Below, one piece after another: positions 26,153-35,694 of a stretch of DNA of 64,000 bases (positions are counted from its first letter, which is position 1; every line of letters begins with the position of its first letter). Under the pieces are notes generated by a model, which had not been told where the DNA came from, made no database searches, and worked only from the letters and a program-made list of their open reading frames with translations. The position numbers and the translations under genes are program-made. Origin of the DNA: CAVWDI01 sp963753725 (GTDB taxonomy: Bacteria; Chloroflexota; Anaerolineae; Anaerolineales; UBA4823); NCBI GenBank assembly GCA_963753725.1, contig CAVWDI010000029.1, positions 337,789-401,788 on the forward strand, read 5' to 3'.

Positions 26153-27175
26153 TTATCCGAAGCGGTTAAGTACGCTTCCCACAAGCAATAGCGCTAATCC
26201 ACCGATCACCAGCATCCCAATAGCCGGCAGGATCAAATCCCTTCCGGAGGACATCGCTGTACTCACCAGTGAAGCCGGCGGGGTTTGACTGGCTATAAAA
26301 TTCGTATACGCGGTTTCTGTAACCGCTATTTCCAGTGGGGAAGGCGGTGTGATCGTGCTTGTGGCAGTGCCGGTTGCCGTGGCCGGAAATGGCGTGATTG
26401 TAGCCGGCGGGGTTGCGGTGGGTGTGTCCGCTGGTGATCTTACTACAAGTGTATCCCCGGGAAAGATGATTGAATTCTCAGTGAGTTGGTTAAGAGCCAA
26501 CAGCTCATCCGTCTCAATTCCATAGATTGCGGCAATATTCCACAGCGCCTGCCCGTCCTGGACGACATGCAGGATCGAACCATCAGGCTGCGGGGTTGCT
26601 GTATCTACCGGTGTAAATTGGGGATAAACGGTTATATCTCGCGGACCCTGGTCAGGACTAACTCCGCTTCCCGGGGCTCCTTCGGTATAACCGACATCAA
26701 GTGTGAAATAAACCGTATGCCCTGCGACAGCCACTCCAGCGCCCGCGTCCGTATAGTTGGGCGACAGCATGGTATCCAGGTGCAGACTGTCCCCCTGCCA
26801 GATTTGGACAGCATCCTGTGCTGTCCAATCATAACCGGCTGCAATATTTTCGGACACAAACACCTTCGCGCCGCCGCCGAAACCAGCCGCCACTGCACGA
26901 TCAGAGGCGCGGCTTCCCCCAGCCCCGGCATGCGTGACGGCTCCAGTAGCGGCCATATATTCGCTGTGCGCTCGGGCAGCTGCCATCAATGCCCCGTTAA
27001 CCTGGAACGGCGGCAATCCACTCGCCACGCGCAGTTGGTTAACCGCCGCAATCACATCGTACCCGCTTGCCTGCGCTCTGGCATCCAGCGCAGTGGTCCC
27101 GTAGACCACGGTCAGGAACACAACGCACAGCAGCAGGAAAAAGGCCCTTCGGGCAAATTCGTAAATTCGGTTCAT
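26153..27175 (-). CDS. Secreted CAP-domain and LysM protein with C-terminal anchor
   Basis: 340 residues: signal peptide (FLLLCVVFLTVVYGTTALDARA), CAP/SCP domain (~40-165) with AARAHSEYMAATGAVTHAG, SENIAAGYDW and HTVYFTLDVG, a LysM domain (~200-250; HVVQDGQALWNIAAIYGIETDELLALN), a Thr/Pro/Ala-rich linker, and a final hydrophobic helix LILPAIGMLVIGGLALLLVG. LysM binds peptidoglycan-type glycans. CAP proteins in bacteria are of mostly unknown activity. The layout suggests a cell-surface protein held at the membrane. Confidence 0.9.
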   Translation of the reverse strand: MNRIYEFARRAFFLLLCVVFLTVVYGTTALDARAQASGYDVIAAVNQLRVASGLPPFQVNGALMAAARAHSEYMAATGAVTHAGAGGSRASDRAVAAGFGGGAKVFVSENIAAGYDWTAQDAVQIWQGDSLHLDTMLSPNYTDAGAGVAVAGHTVYFTLDVGYTEGAPGSGVSPDQGPRDITVYPQFTPVDTATPQPDGSILHVVQDGQALWNIAAIYGIETDELLALNQLTENSIIFPGDTLVVRSPADTPTATPPATITPFPATATGTATSTITPPSPLEIAVTETAYTNFIASQTPPASLVSTAMSSGRDLILPAIGMLVIGGLALLLVGSVLNRFG

Positions 27176-27254
27176 TTATAGTTCAGAAGAATTGGATATA
27201 ACTTGCCTCGAATCATATCATAAGGGGGCTTTCCCATAATAGACTCGTGAAAGC

Positions 27255-28997
27255 TTATCGGCCTCGATTGCTGAGCCACTCAAGCAGACGGGCAGCATCC
27301 CATGTGTTGATCACACTTCCGGCTTGAACCCAGCCGCGGCGGGCTGTAGCGATGCCGAAATGCAGCAAATCCATGTCACCAGCGCTGTGGGCATCGGTAT
27401 TGATGCTGAGGGGTATTCCCATTTCCACTGCCCGCCTGGCATACACATCGTTCAAGTCAAGTCGAGATGGATGTGCGTTAATCTCCAGGGCTGTGCCATG
27501 CTCAACGGCTGCAGCCAGTACGGCATCCATATCCAGGTCCGCACCTTCCCGGTCGGGGATTATCCGACCAGTCGGATGAGCGATCACATCAACATGGGGA
27601 TTCTTTATGGCATTCAACAACCGCTGCGTAACCTTATCTCTCTCCTGGCGTAAACTGGTGTGTAATGAGGCGATCACAATATCCAGTTCAGCTAATACAT
27701 CATCCGGGTAATCCAGGATACCATCCGCGCGGATTTCGATCTCACTGCCCTGCAGGAGTAAAATCGCCTCTCCCAGCTCTTCCTGCACTGAGTCAATCTG
27801 TTTACGCTGTTCTCTGAGTTCCTCTACCGAAAGACCGCCCGCGATCCCCAGGCTTTGTGAGTGGTCAGTGATCGCCAGTAATTTGTAACCGCGTGCCATT
27901 GCCGTCTCGGCCATCTCTTTAACGGACAAAGATCCGTCGCTCCAGGTTGTGTGACAGTGCAGTTCGAAGCGGATATCCTCAACAGTGATCAAATCCGGTA
28001 GCTCCCCAGCCATGGCTGCTTGAACTTCGCCGCGATCCTCTCGCAGTTCAGGCGGTATCCATGGCAAACCCAGCTTACTGTAGACTTCCTGTTCGGTCCC
28101 ACATAGAATTTCGCCCCCGTCATCTTGCTGAAAGGCTTGATCCGAAAGGGAAAGCCCTTGTTTTAAGGCTAATTCACGTAAACGGACATTATGGTCCTTC
28201 GAACCAGTGGCATACTGCAGCGCAGTCCCGAAACGTTCAGGTGGGTGCACCCATAACTGGGCGCGAATACCACTGCTGAATTCCACGCTGGATTTTGTCT
28301 CCCCTTTTCCCAACACCTCTATCACATCCGCATGTCCGCAAAAGGCTTCCATCACCTGGCTCGAATCTGCCGCGGCAGCTAACAGGTCCAGGTCACCCAC
28401 CGTTTCGCGCATACGGCGCAGGCTGCCTCCCACATCTACCGCCTGCACGCCGTCAACCTTGCCGAGATAAGACATCAGGGAATGCGCAAAGGGCCACGCT
28501 GTCCCCAGCGGTATCCTGTCACTGCGGCGCGCCAGCGCTTCGATCCCTGTAATTATCTTAGCCTCCGATTTTTCGCCCATCCCAGGCAGTTGGCTCAATT
28601 CTCCCGCTCGGGCCGCGGCTTCCAGTTCTTGAACGTTTGTTATCCCCGCTTCGCGCCAGAACAGCGATGCCTTCTTCGGTCCAACGTCCGTGATATTAAG
28701 AATATCAATTAATGTGGGCGGCACTTCACTCTCCAGCTTTTCAAGGAATTCCAGTTTCCCCGTTGAAAGCAGCTCATCTATCTTTTCGGCAATCGCTTTA
28801 CCAACGCCGGGGATATCCGTCAGGTCCCCTTCCCGCCAGATAGAATTTACATCCGTCCCCAGATTAATAAGGCTGTCAGCAGCCTTACGATAAGCCAGGG
28901 TCTTATAGATCACTTCTCCTTTGATCTGCATCAAATTGGCGATTTTTTCAAAAATATCAGCCAGCTGCTGGTTGGTGTACCGGCGTACCTTTCCCAT
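27255..28997 (-). CDS. polX: Family X DNA polymerase with PHP exonuclease
   Basis: 580 residues, full length for bacterial PolX. Helix-hairpin-helix DNA-binding region (residues ~1-150; LADIFEKIANLMQIKG, DIPGVGKAIAEKI), Pol beta-like palm (GGSLRRMRETVGDLDLL near 208 with the two catalytic Asp), then the PHP domain from ~340 (ELHCHTTWSDGS, AITDHSQS, IASLHTS, HPTGR, INTDAHS) that gives Mn-dependent 3'-5' exonuclease. It acts in base-excision repair. It is the last gene of the minus-strand block after prmA, 33 bases apart. Confidence 0.95.
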   Translation of the reverse strand: MGKVRRYTNQQLADIFEKIANLMQIKGEVIYKTLAYRKAADSLINLGTDVNSIWREGDLTDIPGVGKAIAEKIDELLSTGKLEFLEKLESEVPPTLIDILNITDVGPKKASLFWREAGITNVQELEAAARAGELSQLPGMGEKSEAKIITGIEALARRSDRIPLGTAWPFAHSLMSYLGKVDGVQAVDVGGSLRRMRETVGDLDLLAAAADSSQVMEAFCGHADVIEVLGKGETKSSVEFSSGIRAQLWVHPPERFGTALQYATGSKDHNVRLRELALKQGLSLSDQAFQQDDGGEILCGTEQEVYSKLGLPWIPPELREDRGEVQAAMAGELPDLITVEDIRFELHCHTTWSDGSLSVKEMAETAMARGYKLLAITDHSQSLGIAGGLSVEELREQRKQIDSVQEELGEAILLLQGSEIEIRADGILDYPDDVLAELDIVIASLHTSLRQERDKVTQRLLNAIKNPHVDVIAHPTGRIIPDREGADLDMDAVLAAAVEHGTALEINAHPSRLDLNDVYARRAVEMGIPLSINTDAHSAGDMDLLHFGIATARRGWVQAGSVINTWDAARLLEWLSNRGR

Positions 28998-29029
28998 TAA
29001 ATTGTTCCTCCGGTGCGATTTTGCTGCGA

Positions 29030-30016
29030 TTATTTAGTCAGGCAAACTGCGATCCAATCTCCCGTTTGCTTTTTTATGTGGATGATCATCCCGTTCCGGG
29101 CTGCCGCCCATTCGATTTCTTCAAACTGCTCGCTTATAATCCCGGATAATATCAGATAGCCGTCCTGCTCGACTAAATCTTTTAATCCTTGATCCAATAA
29201 TTCAATCAGCACAGGCGCCAGGATATTTGCGACCACCAGGCTCCCCATTTTAATCTCAAAAACACCTGCTCTTATATCTTCCAACGATCCCAAGCGGACC
29301 TCAATATTTTTTTCGACGTCATTGATCAGGGCGTTTTCTTTTGCCGTACGTACTGCTATTGGGTCAATATCCACGCACAGGGCACGCCTCGCCCCCATTT
29401 TTAATGCCCCGATTGACAGGATGCCGGAACCGCCCCCGATATCGATTACGGAAATTTCTTTTCTGCGATGCAAATTATTTACGTCATCTTTTCCGGATGC
29501 GCTTTCACCAGACGCGGGTTCTAACCAGGAACCAATCAACGCTTCGATAAGTTCGAGGCACAACTGGGTGGATGGGTGCGTTCCGGTGCCGAATGCCATG
29601 CCCGGGTCTATCTTTATCTGCAGCCGGTCACTCTCAACCGGATCCAACCAGGCTGGTGAGATCATCAGGCTGCGCCCAATGGGTATAGGCTTGTAATGCT
29701 GTTTCCATGCATCTGCCCAATCCTCTTGATTGACCTCTCGCGTATATAGTTCTGGCAGTGCTTGAATTCGTCCCAGATACCACAGGCTCTCTTCCAGTTG
29801 GGCACGTTTATGCTCTAATTGATCATCAACAAGCAGATAACAGGCAACCTTCACCAACGACTGAGCAGCAATGTCGTCCGTAAATGGGACGCCTTCCTCA
29901 ATTAAACTCTCCATGGCTACTCCGTTAGGACAAAAGCGTCCAAACACTTCAGCAACCGCTTCCGCCAGTTCCCCATTTAAGGTCATGGAAAACTCTAACC
30001 AGATTGAATCAGACAT
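29030..30016 (-). CDS. prmA: Ribosomal protein L11 methyltransferase
   Basis: 328 residues. The N-terminal ~130 residues form the L11-binding domain; the C-terminal Rossmann fold carries the SAM motif VIDIGGGSGILSIGALKMGA (near residue 185), CVDIDPIAVRTA and the catalytic-site loop VVANILAPVLIELL. It trimethylates L11. Its position right after dnaJ in an hrcA operon is the order known from Firmicutes. An insertion of ~15 residues (SASGKDDVNNLHRRK) before the SAM motif is unusual but harmless-looking. Confidence 0.94.
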   Translation of the reverse strand: MSDSIWLEFSMTLNGELAEAVAEVFGRFCPNGVAMESLIEEGVPFTDDIAAQSLVKVACYLLVDDQLEHKRAQLEESLWYLGRIQALPELYTREVNQEDWADAWKQHYKPIPIGRSLMISPAWLDPVESDRLQIKIDPGMAFGTGTHPSTQLCLELIEALIGSWLEPASGESASGKDDVNNLHRRKEISVIDIGGGSGILSIGALKMGARRALCVDIDPIAVRTAKENALINDVEKNIEVRLGSLEDIRAGVFEIKMGSLVVANILAPVLIELLDQGLKDLVEQDGYLILSGIISEQFEEIEWAAARNGMIIHIKKQTGDWIAVCLTK

Positions 30017-30053
30017 GCCCTATACTTCTTTTCGTTGGTTTTGTTTTGCAAAA

Positions 30054-30115
30054 TGCCCGGCACACCTGGGGAGAGGAATTTTCAGGAATGCTGCTCTCTC
30101 CAATTGTGCCGGGCA
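30054..30115 (-). terminator. Strong hairpin between dnaJ and prmA
   Basis: An 11-base perfect outer stem, TGCCCGGCACA (30054-30064) with TGTGCCGGGCA (30105-30115), and a 6-base inner stem GGAGAG/CTCTCC. On the minus strand it is followed by TTTTGC. It could end or reduce transcription after dnaJ, or protect the heat-shock mRNA's 3' end. Confidence 0.65.
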
Positions 30116-30138
30116 CTTGTCGCTTTTTAATAATTATC

Positions 30139-31266
30139 TCAGCTTCCGATAGCTTCTTTTAACCATTCCAGGAATCCACGTTCTTGTGGGCTCACTTCGC
30201 TGCCCAGGCTGGTCGCTAACTGTTCAAACAACTCACGCTGGTCACCCGTCAAGCGCGAGGGTACTTCTACATTGATCACAACCAGCTGATCACCGCGGCC
30301 GTTGCCGCGTAGTTTTGGTATCCCTTTGCCGCGCATGCGTAAGATTTTTCCTGGTTGTGTGCCAGTTGGTATTTTCAACATGGCAGGGCCATCCACGGTG
30401 GGAATTTCAACCTCTGCACCTAAAGTAGCCTGCGCTACATTCACATTCAAATCCATCAGAATGTCATTATCGTTGCGGCGGTAAAATTTGTGTGATTTTA
30501 CTTTTATAGCGATGTACAAATTTCCATTTGGCCCGCCATTTAATCCTGGTTGTCCTTCACCAGCCAGGCGTATCTGTGTGCCCGTATCCACTCCAGCAGG
30601 AACACTGACCACTTTTTTGCGCGCGACTCGTTCCAAGCCTCTTCCCTGGCAGGTGCTGCATGGCGTCCCGATAGTTTCCCCTCTCCCATTACAGGTCGGA
30701 CAGGTGGCTACCTGCACCATAGAACCCAGGATCGTCTGGCGCACTTTCCGCACCTCTCCCGTCCCTTCACAGGCTGCACAGCGTACCGGTGAGGTTCCCG
30801 GTTCGGCGCCGTTTCCCTGACATGTCGTGCAGATTTCATCCCGGTTGATTTCGATTTCTTTTTCAACCCCAAACACCGATTCTTCAAAAGTGAGGTCCAG
30901 GCGGTACTGTAAATCCACCCCGCGCCGGGGTGCATTGCGAGAACGGCGAGAGCCCCTGCCGAATCCCCCGAAACCAAACAAGTCTCCGAAGATATCGGCA
31001 AAATCTGAAAAATCTACCGTGAAATCGGGCATCCCGTTTGGACCGTGAACGCCCGCATGTCCATAACGATCATAAGCTGCGCGCCTTTGGTCATCGGAGA
31101 GTACCGCATAGGCTTCATTTATCTCCTTGAAGCGCTCTTCCGCGTCTGGAGAATCATTAACATCCGGGTGATACTGGCGCGCCAGGCGCCGGAAGGATGA
31201 TTTGAGCTCTTCGGAGCCTGCGCTGCGTTCTACTCCTAGAACCTCGTAATAATCGCGCTTTTCCAT
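30139..31266 (-). CDS. dnaJ: Chaperone DnaJ
   Basis: 375 residues, a class A DnaJ. J-domain with the HPD motif (ARQYHPDVND) at residues ~30-40, Gly/Phe-rich region (FGDLFGFGGFGRGSRRS), four CxxCxGxG zinc motifs between ~145 and 215 (CTTCQGNG, CAACEGTG, CPTCNGRG, CSTCQGRG), and the C-terminal substrate domains. It delivers substrates to DnaK and stimulates its ATPase. Fourth gene of the CIRCE-controlled operon. Confidence 0.96.
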   Translation of the reverse strand: MEKRDYYEVLGVERSAGSEELKSSFRRLARQYHPDVNDSPDAEERFKEINEAYAVLSDDQRRAAYDRYGHAGVHGPNGMPDFTVDFSDFADIFGDLFGFGGFGRGSRRSRNAPRRGVDLQYRLDLTFEESVFGVEKEIEINRDEICTTCQGNGAEPGTSPVRCAACEGTGEVRKVRQTILGSMVQVATCPTCNGRGETIGTPCSTCQGRGLERVARKKVVSVPAGVDTGTQIRLAGEGQPGLNGGPNGNLYIAIKVKSHKFYRRNDNDILMDLNVNVAQATLGAEVEIPTVDGPAMLKIPTGTQPGKILRMRGKGIPKLRGNGRGDQLVVINVEVPSRLTGDQRELFEQLATSLGSEVSPQERGFLEWLKEAIGS

Positions 31267-31336
31267 GGTTTATATCGCCTGCCGCTTTTTGTATGCGCCC
31301 GAGAAAAACCTACAAAACTTCCGCCAGGTGCGATCC

Positions 31337-33253
31337 CTATGCCTCTTCAAATTCTCCATCAACAACATCTTCGTCGTCGGGAGTGTCACTCTCAGCTTCC
31401 GGCCCCTGTCCCATATCCGGGTCCGAGCCGGGTTCACCGGGTTCTTGCTCTGTTTGCTGGTATGCTGCTGTACCGACTTCCTGGACGACCTCGTTCAGTT
31501 CATCCGTCGCCTTACGTAAAATCTCCACATCCCCGCTGTCAATCACTTCACGCACTTTGGCAACCTTATCTTCAACATTGGTCTTCACATCCGCTGGCAC
31601 TTTGTCGCCCAGATCTTTCAAGACTTTCTCAGCGCTGTAAGCCATGTTATCAGCATTATTGCGAGCCTCGATCAATTCCTTTTGCTTCAGGTCATCTTCA
31701 GCGTGCTGTTCAGCGTCTTTTCGCATCTTCTCGACTTCATCATCCGATAACCCGGAAGAGGCTGTGATTGTGATATGCTGGCTGCGGTTGGTGGCTTTGT
31801 CCAGCGCAGTAACCTTCAAAATGCCGTTCGCGTCGATATCAAAAGTGACCTCCACTTGTGGGACACCGCGCGGCGCGGGTGGGATGCCGTCCAAAGTAAA
31901 CCGTCCCAGGCTTTTGTTATCCCCTGCCATCGGGCGCTCCCCTTGAAGGACATTGATTTCAACCTGGTTTTGGTTGTCGGAAGCCGTGGAAAAGATCTGG
32001 CTCTTGCGGGTCGGGATGGTTGTATTGCGCTCGATCAGCGCCGTCGCAACACCGCCTAATGTTTCAATCGAAAGCGTCAGCGGGGTAACATCCAGCAGCA
32101 AGATATCTTTCACCTCGCCGCCTAAAACGCCAGCCTGAATGGCTGCGCCCAGGGCTACTACCTCATCTGGATTGACGCCTTTGTGCGGATCTTTATTAAA
32201 TAATGACCTGACCGCTTCCTGAACTGCAGGCATACGCGTCATCCCGCCTACCAGAATAACTTCGTTTACTTCAGCTGGCTCAACTTCGGCATCCTTTAAT
32301 GCTTGTTTCACTGGCCCAATAGAACGCTCGACCAGGTCATTGGTCAACTGTTCCAATTTTGAACGCGTGAGGGGCATCACCAGGTGCTTCGGACCGCTGG
32401 CATCCGCCGTAATATACGGCAGGTTGATTTCGGTCTGCATCATGCTTGATAGTTCAATCTTGGCTTTTTCCGCGCCTTCTTTCAGACGCTGCAGGGCCTG
32501 GCGGTCTTCACGCAAATCGATCCCGTTTTCCCTCTTAAATTCCTCAGCCAGGTAATCGATTACCCGTTGGTCAAAATCATCGCCGCCGAGGAATGTATCG
32601 CCGCTGGTTGAACGTACCTGGAACACACCGTCACCGACATCCAGAATAGAAATATCAAAGGTACCGCCGCCCAGGTCGTAGACTGCGATATTTTCGTCCG
32701 CTTTTTTATCCATGCCGTACGCCAGGGATGAGGCAGTTGGTTCGTTGATTATTCTCAATACTTCCAGGCCGGCTATCTTTCCAGCATCTTTGGTGGCATT
32801 CCTTTGGGCGTCATTGAAGTACGCTGGAACAGTTATTACAGCCTGGGTTACGTTCTCGCCTAAATAAGCTTCGGCGTCTGCTTTCATTTTGCCCAAAATC
32901 ATTGCTGAAATCTCGGGCGGTGAATACTCTTTACCGCCCAGCACCACTCGTACATCGCCATTCGGCGCTTCTGTGACTTTATAGGGCACCCTGGAGAGCG
33001 TTTTTTGAACCTCCGCATCGTTGAACTTGCGCCCCATGAAACGCTTTATCGAAAACACAGTATTTTCGGGGTTAACAACTGCCTGGTTGCGAGCTACTCT
33101 TCCTATCAGGCGCTCCTGATTCTTGTTTACAGCAACTACCGAAGGGATCAGCCTTTCGCCTTCGGCAGAGGGGATGACGGTTGGTTCGCCGCCTTCCATG
33201 ATTGCTACGACCGAGTTCGTAGTCCCCAGGTCAATACCGATTATCTTTGACAT
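31337..33253 (-). CDS. dnaK: Chaperone DnaK (Hsp70)
   Basis: 638 residues. The ATPase domain has IGIDLGTTNSVVA at the start, GDTFLGGDDFDQRV, and DLGGGTFDIS; the hydrophobic linker DILLLDVTPLTLSIET is near residue 390; substrate-binding and lid domains follow. The C-terminus is an acidic tail ending DDEDVVDGEFEEA, close to the EEVD-like ends of many bacterial DnaK. Central ATP-dependent protein-folding chaperone, working with DnaJ and GrpE encoded on each side. Confidence 0.97.
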   Translation of the reverse strand: MSKIIGIDLGTTNSVVAIMEGGEPTVIPSAEGERLIPSVVAVNKNQERLIGRVARNQAVVNPENTVFSIKRFMGRKFNDAEVQKTLSRVPYKVTEAPNGDVRVVLGGKEYSPPEISAMILGKMKADAEAYLGENVTQAVITVPAYFNDAQRNATKDAGKIAGLEVLRIINEPTASSLAYGMDKKADENIAVYDLGGGTFDISILDVGDGVFQVRSTSGDTFLGGDDFDQRVIDYLAEEFKRENGIDLREDRQALQRLKEGAEKAKIELSSMMQTEINLPYITADASGPKHLVMPLTRSKLEQLTNDLVERSIGPVKQALKDAEVEPAEVNEVILVGGMTRMPAVQEAVRSLFNKDPHKGVNPDEVVALGAAIQAGVLGGEVKDILLLDVTPLTLSIETLGGVATALIERNTTIPTRKSQIFSTASDNQNQVEINVLQGERPMAGDNKSLGRFTLDGIPPAPRGVPQVEVTFDIDANGILKVTALDKATNRSQHITITASSGLSDDEVEKMRKDAEQHAEDDLKQKELIEARNNADNMAYSAEKVLKDLGDKVPADVKTNVEDKVAKVREVIDSGDVEILRKATDELNEVVQEVGTAAYQQTEQEPGEPGSDPDMGQGPEAESDTPDDEDVVDGEFEEA

Positions 33254-33331
33254 TTATTTTCCTCCATCTGGTTAGGTTTTATCTTTAATTGCACTGCTTT
33301 TTTTAAATTCTTAATTAATGATTGCTGGCTT

Positions 33332-33940
33332 TCATCTAGCCACACGAACCAGCGCTGGTCTCAGCACCCGTTCGCCCATCATATAACCTCGCTTCACAAC
33401 TTCAATAATTTCGTCACATTCAAATTCTTCATTCTCTTCTGAAGAGATCGCTTCATGCAGCGTGGGATCGAACATCTCGCCCTGGGCGTTCATCGGCGTA
33501 ATGCCCTGGTTTTCAAGTATTGTAAGCAGCTTCCGAAAGACCAGTTCGATTCCGTTCGCCCATTCAGCGCCCTCACCACCCTGCGGGCGGTTCTTAAGCG
33601 CCAGGTCCAGGTCATCCACTACATCCAGATACTGCTTAACAACCGTTCCAGAAATGGTCTGGTACAGATCCGTCTGCTCGCGCTCTATACGTTTTTTGTA
33701 ATTTGCAAAATCCGCCCGGGCGCGCTGCCATCCATCCAGGTATTCTTCCGCTTTGGCGCGCGTTTGTTCCAATTCCAGGGTGATTTCCTCCATATCCTCG
33801 AAATCCGTATCAACGGAGGGTTGGTCCAAATTTTCATCCAACTCTCCAGCATTATTTTCAAATTCCCCGAGTTCTTGGACTGCATCAAGGTCAATCTGCT
33901 CGTCCTGCTGCTCTTCGGGCTTTTTATTTAGTATATCCAA
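33332..33940 (-). CDS. grpE: Nucleotide exchange factor GrpE
   Basis: 202 residues: an acidic, Gln/Glu-rich N-terminus, a long coiled coil (~50-110; RARADFANYKKRIEREQTDL), and the C-terminal beta-domain with GITPMNAQGEMFDPTLHEAIS and VVKRGYMMGERVLRPALVRVA. It releases ADP from DnaK and can act as a thermosensor. Second gene of the operon, between hrcA and dnaK. Confidence 0.96.
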   Translation of the reverse strand: MDILNKKPEEQQDEQIDLDAVQELGEFENNAGELDENLDQPSVDTDFEDMEEITLELEQTRAKAEEYLDGWQRARADFANYKKRIEREQTDLYQTISGTVVKQYLDVVDDLDLALKNRPQGGEGAEWANGIELVFRKLLTILENQGITPMNAQGEMFDPTLHEAISSEENEEFECDEIIEVVKRGYMMGERVLRPALVRVAR

Positions 33941-34001
33941 GTGCTGCTCCTAGTTCAAAATTTGCTTTTAATGGCTTTATATTTCAAAATCCTTACTTCT
34001 A

Positions 34002-35048
34002 TCACTCGGCCCCCATTTCTTCAACCAGTCCGCTCAATAAACCAGCTACGAAACGTACGGTTGAAATCGTGCGCCCATAGGGCATCCGAATCGGTCCTAA
34101 AACACCCAGCGTACCGGTAGCCATGCCTGGAGTCCCATACCGGGAGAGCACCATAGAAAAATCACGCAGTTCCTCCCATGTGCCTTCCCCGCCAATTACG
34201 ACCTGGACGCCGCCCATGTCGCTCGAAAGGACCGTGCGGTTCAGCAGGTCTTCCAGCAGCGGTCGTTCCTCGAAAATGCGAAGGGCGTTTCGGGCCACAT
34301 CCGCTTCTTCGAATTCCGGCTCGGTCAGCACCTGTGTTAATCCATCTCGATAAACCTCCCCCGCCAATACACGACTTGCTTGCAGCATGTCTTCCAATAC
34401 CAATTTCACAATATCCTGTTCAAGCGATTCGAGTTTGATGGAAAGCGCTGCGATTGTATCGATGTCCATGCCAGTCAACATCCCATTCAATGTCTGGGCG
34501 ACTGTACTCAATTTCTCTTGCGAGTAGGGCTCAGCTAACGTGAGCATTTGCTGTCTGACTTCGCCCCCCGATAAAACCAGAACCATCAGGACTTGCTGTC
34601 CGTGTGTGTTGATCAATTCCAAATGCTTAAAAATTGCCCGTTCAGAATGGGGGGCAGTCACTAATGAAGCCGATTGTGATTGGTGCGCCAAAACAGAGGC
34701 AGCCAACCGCATCCAGCGGTCTATATCCGTTCCTGCCTGGTAGAACTGGTGGACAATGGTGCGCTTGGTTTCCACCGGCAGCTCTGTGTGCCCCATCAAC
34801 TGCCCTACAAAGTAACGATATCCTTCTTCTGTGGGAACGCGCCCTGCGGAAGTATGTGGTTGGCGCATGTAACCCAACTCAGTCAACGCCAGCATGTCAT
34901 TACGTACGGTTGCCGGACTGACCTTCAATCCGTAAGTGTTTACTAACCTTCCAGATCCAACCGGTTGGGCTGAATCAATATAATCCCGGATAACTAAAGC
35001 CAGGATCATTTTTTGACGTTCGGATAGTTCGCTCATAATTATTGTCAA
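34002..35048 (-). CDS. hrcA: Heat-inducible transcription repressor HrcA
   Basis: 348 residues. Winged-helix N-terminus (SERQKMILALVIRDYI, GSGRLVNTYGLKVSPATVRNDMLALTELGY, RVPTEEGYRYFV), then the GAF-like and dimerisation regions with VVIGGEGTWEELRDFSMVLSRYG near residue 295 and GPIRMPYGRTI near the end. It binds the CIRCE operator, and its activity depends on GroEL. It is the first gene of the operon; CIRCE and promoter lie directly upstream. A start two codons later (MSELSERQ) is also possible. Confidence 0.96.
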   Translation of the reverse strand: MTIIMSELSERQKMILALVIRDYIDSAQPVGSGRLVNTYGLKVSPATVRNDMLALTELGYMRQPHTSAGRVPTEEGYRYFVGQLMGHTELPVETKRTIVHQFYQAGTDIDRWMRLAASVLAHQSQSASLVTAPHSERAIFKHLELINTHGQQVLMVLVLSGGEVRQQMLTLAEPYSQEKLSTVAQTLNGMLTGMDIDTIAALSIKLESLEQDIVKLVLEDMLQASRVLAGEVYRDGLTQVLTEPEFEEADVARNALRIFEERPLLEDLLNRTVLSSDMGGVQVVIGGEGTWEELRDFSMVLSRYGTPGMATGTLGVLGPIRMPYGRTISTVRFVAGLLSGLVEEMGAE

Positions 35049-35052
35049 TTTT

Positions 35053-35079
35053 TTAGCACTCTCGTATTGAGAGTGCTAA
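35053..35079 (-). promoter_or_regulatory. CIRCE operator of the hrcA operon
   Basis: Perfect TTAGCACTC-N9-GAGTGCTAA, the established HrcA binding site. It lies between the promoter and the hrcA start codon, so it autoregulates hrcA-grpE-dnaK-dnaJ. Confidence 0.97.
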
Positions 35080-35092
35080 AATTACACATACG

Positions 35093-35121
35093 ATGATACC
35101 ATGCAGAGTTTCGCAAGTCAA
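35093..35121 (-). promoter_or_regulatory. Sigma-A type promoter of the hrcA operon
   Basis: On the minus strand, TTGACT (35116-35121), 17-base spacer, TATCAT (35093-35098). The predicted transcription start is a few bases before the CIRCE element, the classical arrangement. Confidence 0.85.
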
Positions 35122-35205
35122 GAAAACCCCCACCAGGAAAAATGATTCTAATACGAAGTTAACACCCTGGGCCGTTCTATCCGTCAAAATCCCAAGATCA
35201 ACCCA

Positions 35206-35694
35206 TCAACCATATTTCCGGAGCCCTTTTAATGCCAGACGCATATCTTTTGGATACGGGGCTTCAAACTTCTTCAAACTTTTATTTATGGGTTCAGTGA
35301 AGATAAGAGTTTTTGCATGCAGCCCAACCCGACTCAACAATGGGCGTTCTGAGCTCGCTTTTTTTCGGTAGGTATCTTTAAAGTCAGACAGGTATAAGGC
35401 TTTACCATCCCCATAAAGCGCATCGGCGACGATCGGTATATCGGCCGCACTCAAATGTGCCCGAATCTGGTGCGTTCGACCGGTGAACGGTCTGGCCTCG
35501 ACCAATGCACAGGTTTTAAATCGCTCCAGCACGCTCACCTGCAGTAACTGCAGACTTACCCCGCTGGTAATTAACCACCGTCCGATGCTTTCGATCCCCT
35601 CCAACAAGCAGGGGGTGATCGATAATTTTTTCATCCCACTGCGGACAACCAAGAATAAGGGCATGGTATATCTTTTCCACACGCCTTTCTGCAA
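35206..35694 (-). CDS. RluA-type pseudouridine synthase, C-terminal fragment
   Basis: After a frameshift near 35550 the synthase continues in this frame: VSVLERFKTCALVEARPFTGRTHQIRAHLSAADIPIVADALYG, the conserved second half of the RluA fold with the RTHQIRxH motif. The first ~45 residues of the open frame are out of frame. It ends about 85 bases upstream of the hrcA promoter region and reads in the same direction. Confidence 0.86.
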   Translation of the reverse strand: MQKGVWKRYTMPLFLVVRSGMKKLSITPCLLEGIESIGRWLITSGVSLQLLQVSVLERFKTCALVEARPFTGRTHQIRAHLSAADIPIVADALYGDGKALYLSDFKDTYRKKASSERPLLSRVGLHAKTLIFTEPINKSLKKFEAPYPKDMRLALKGLRKYG

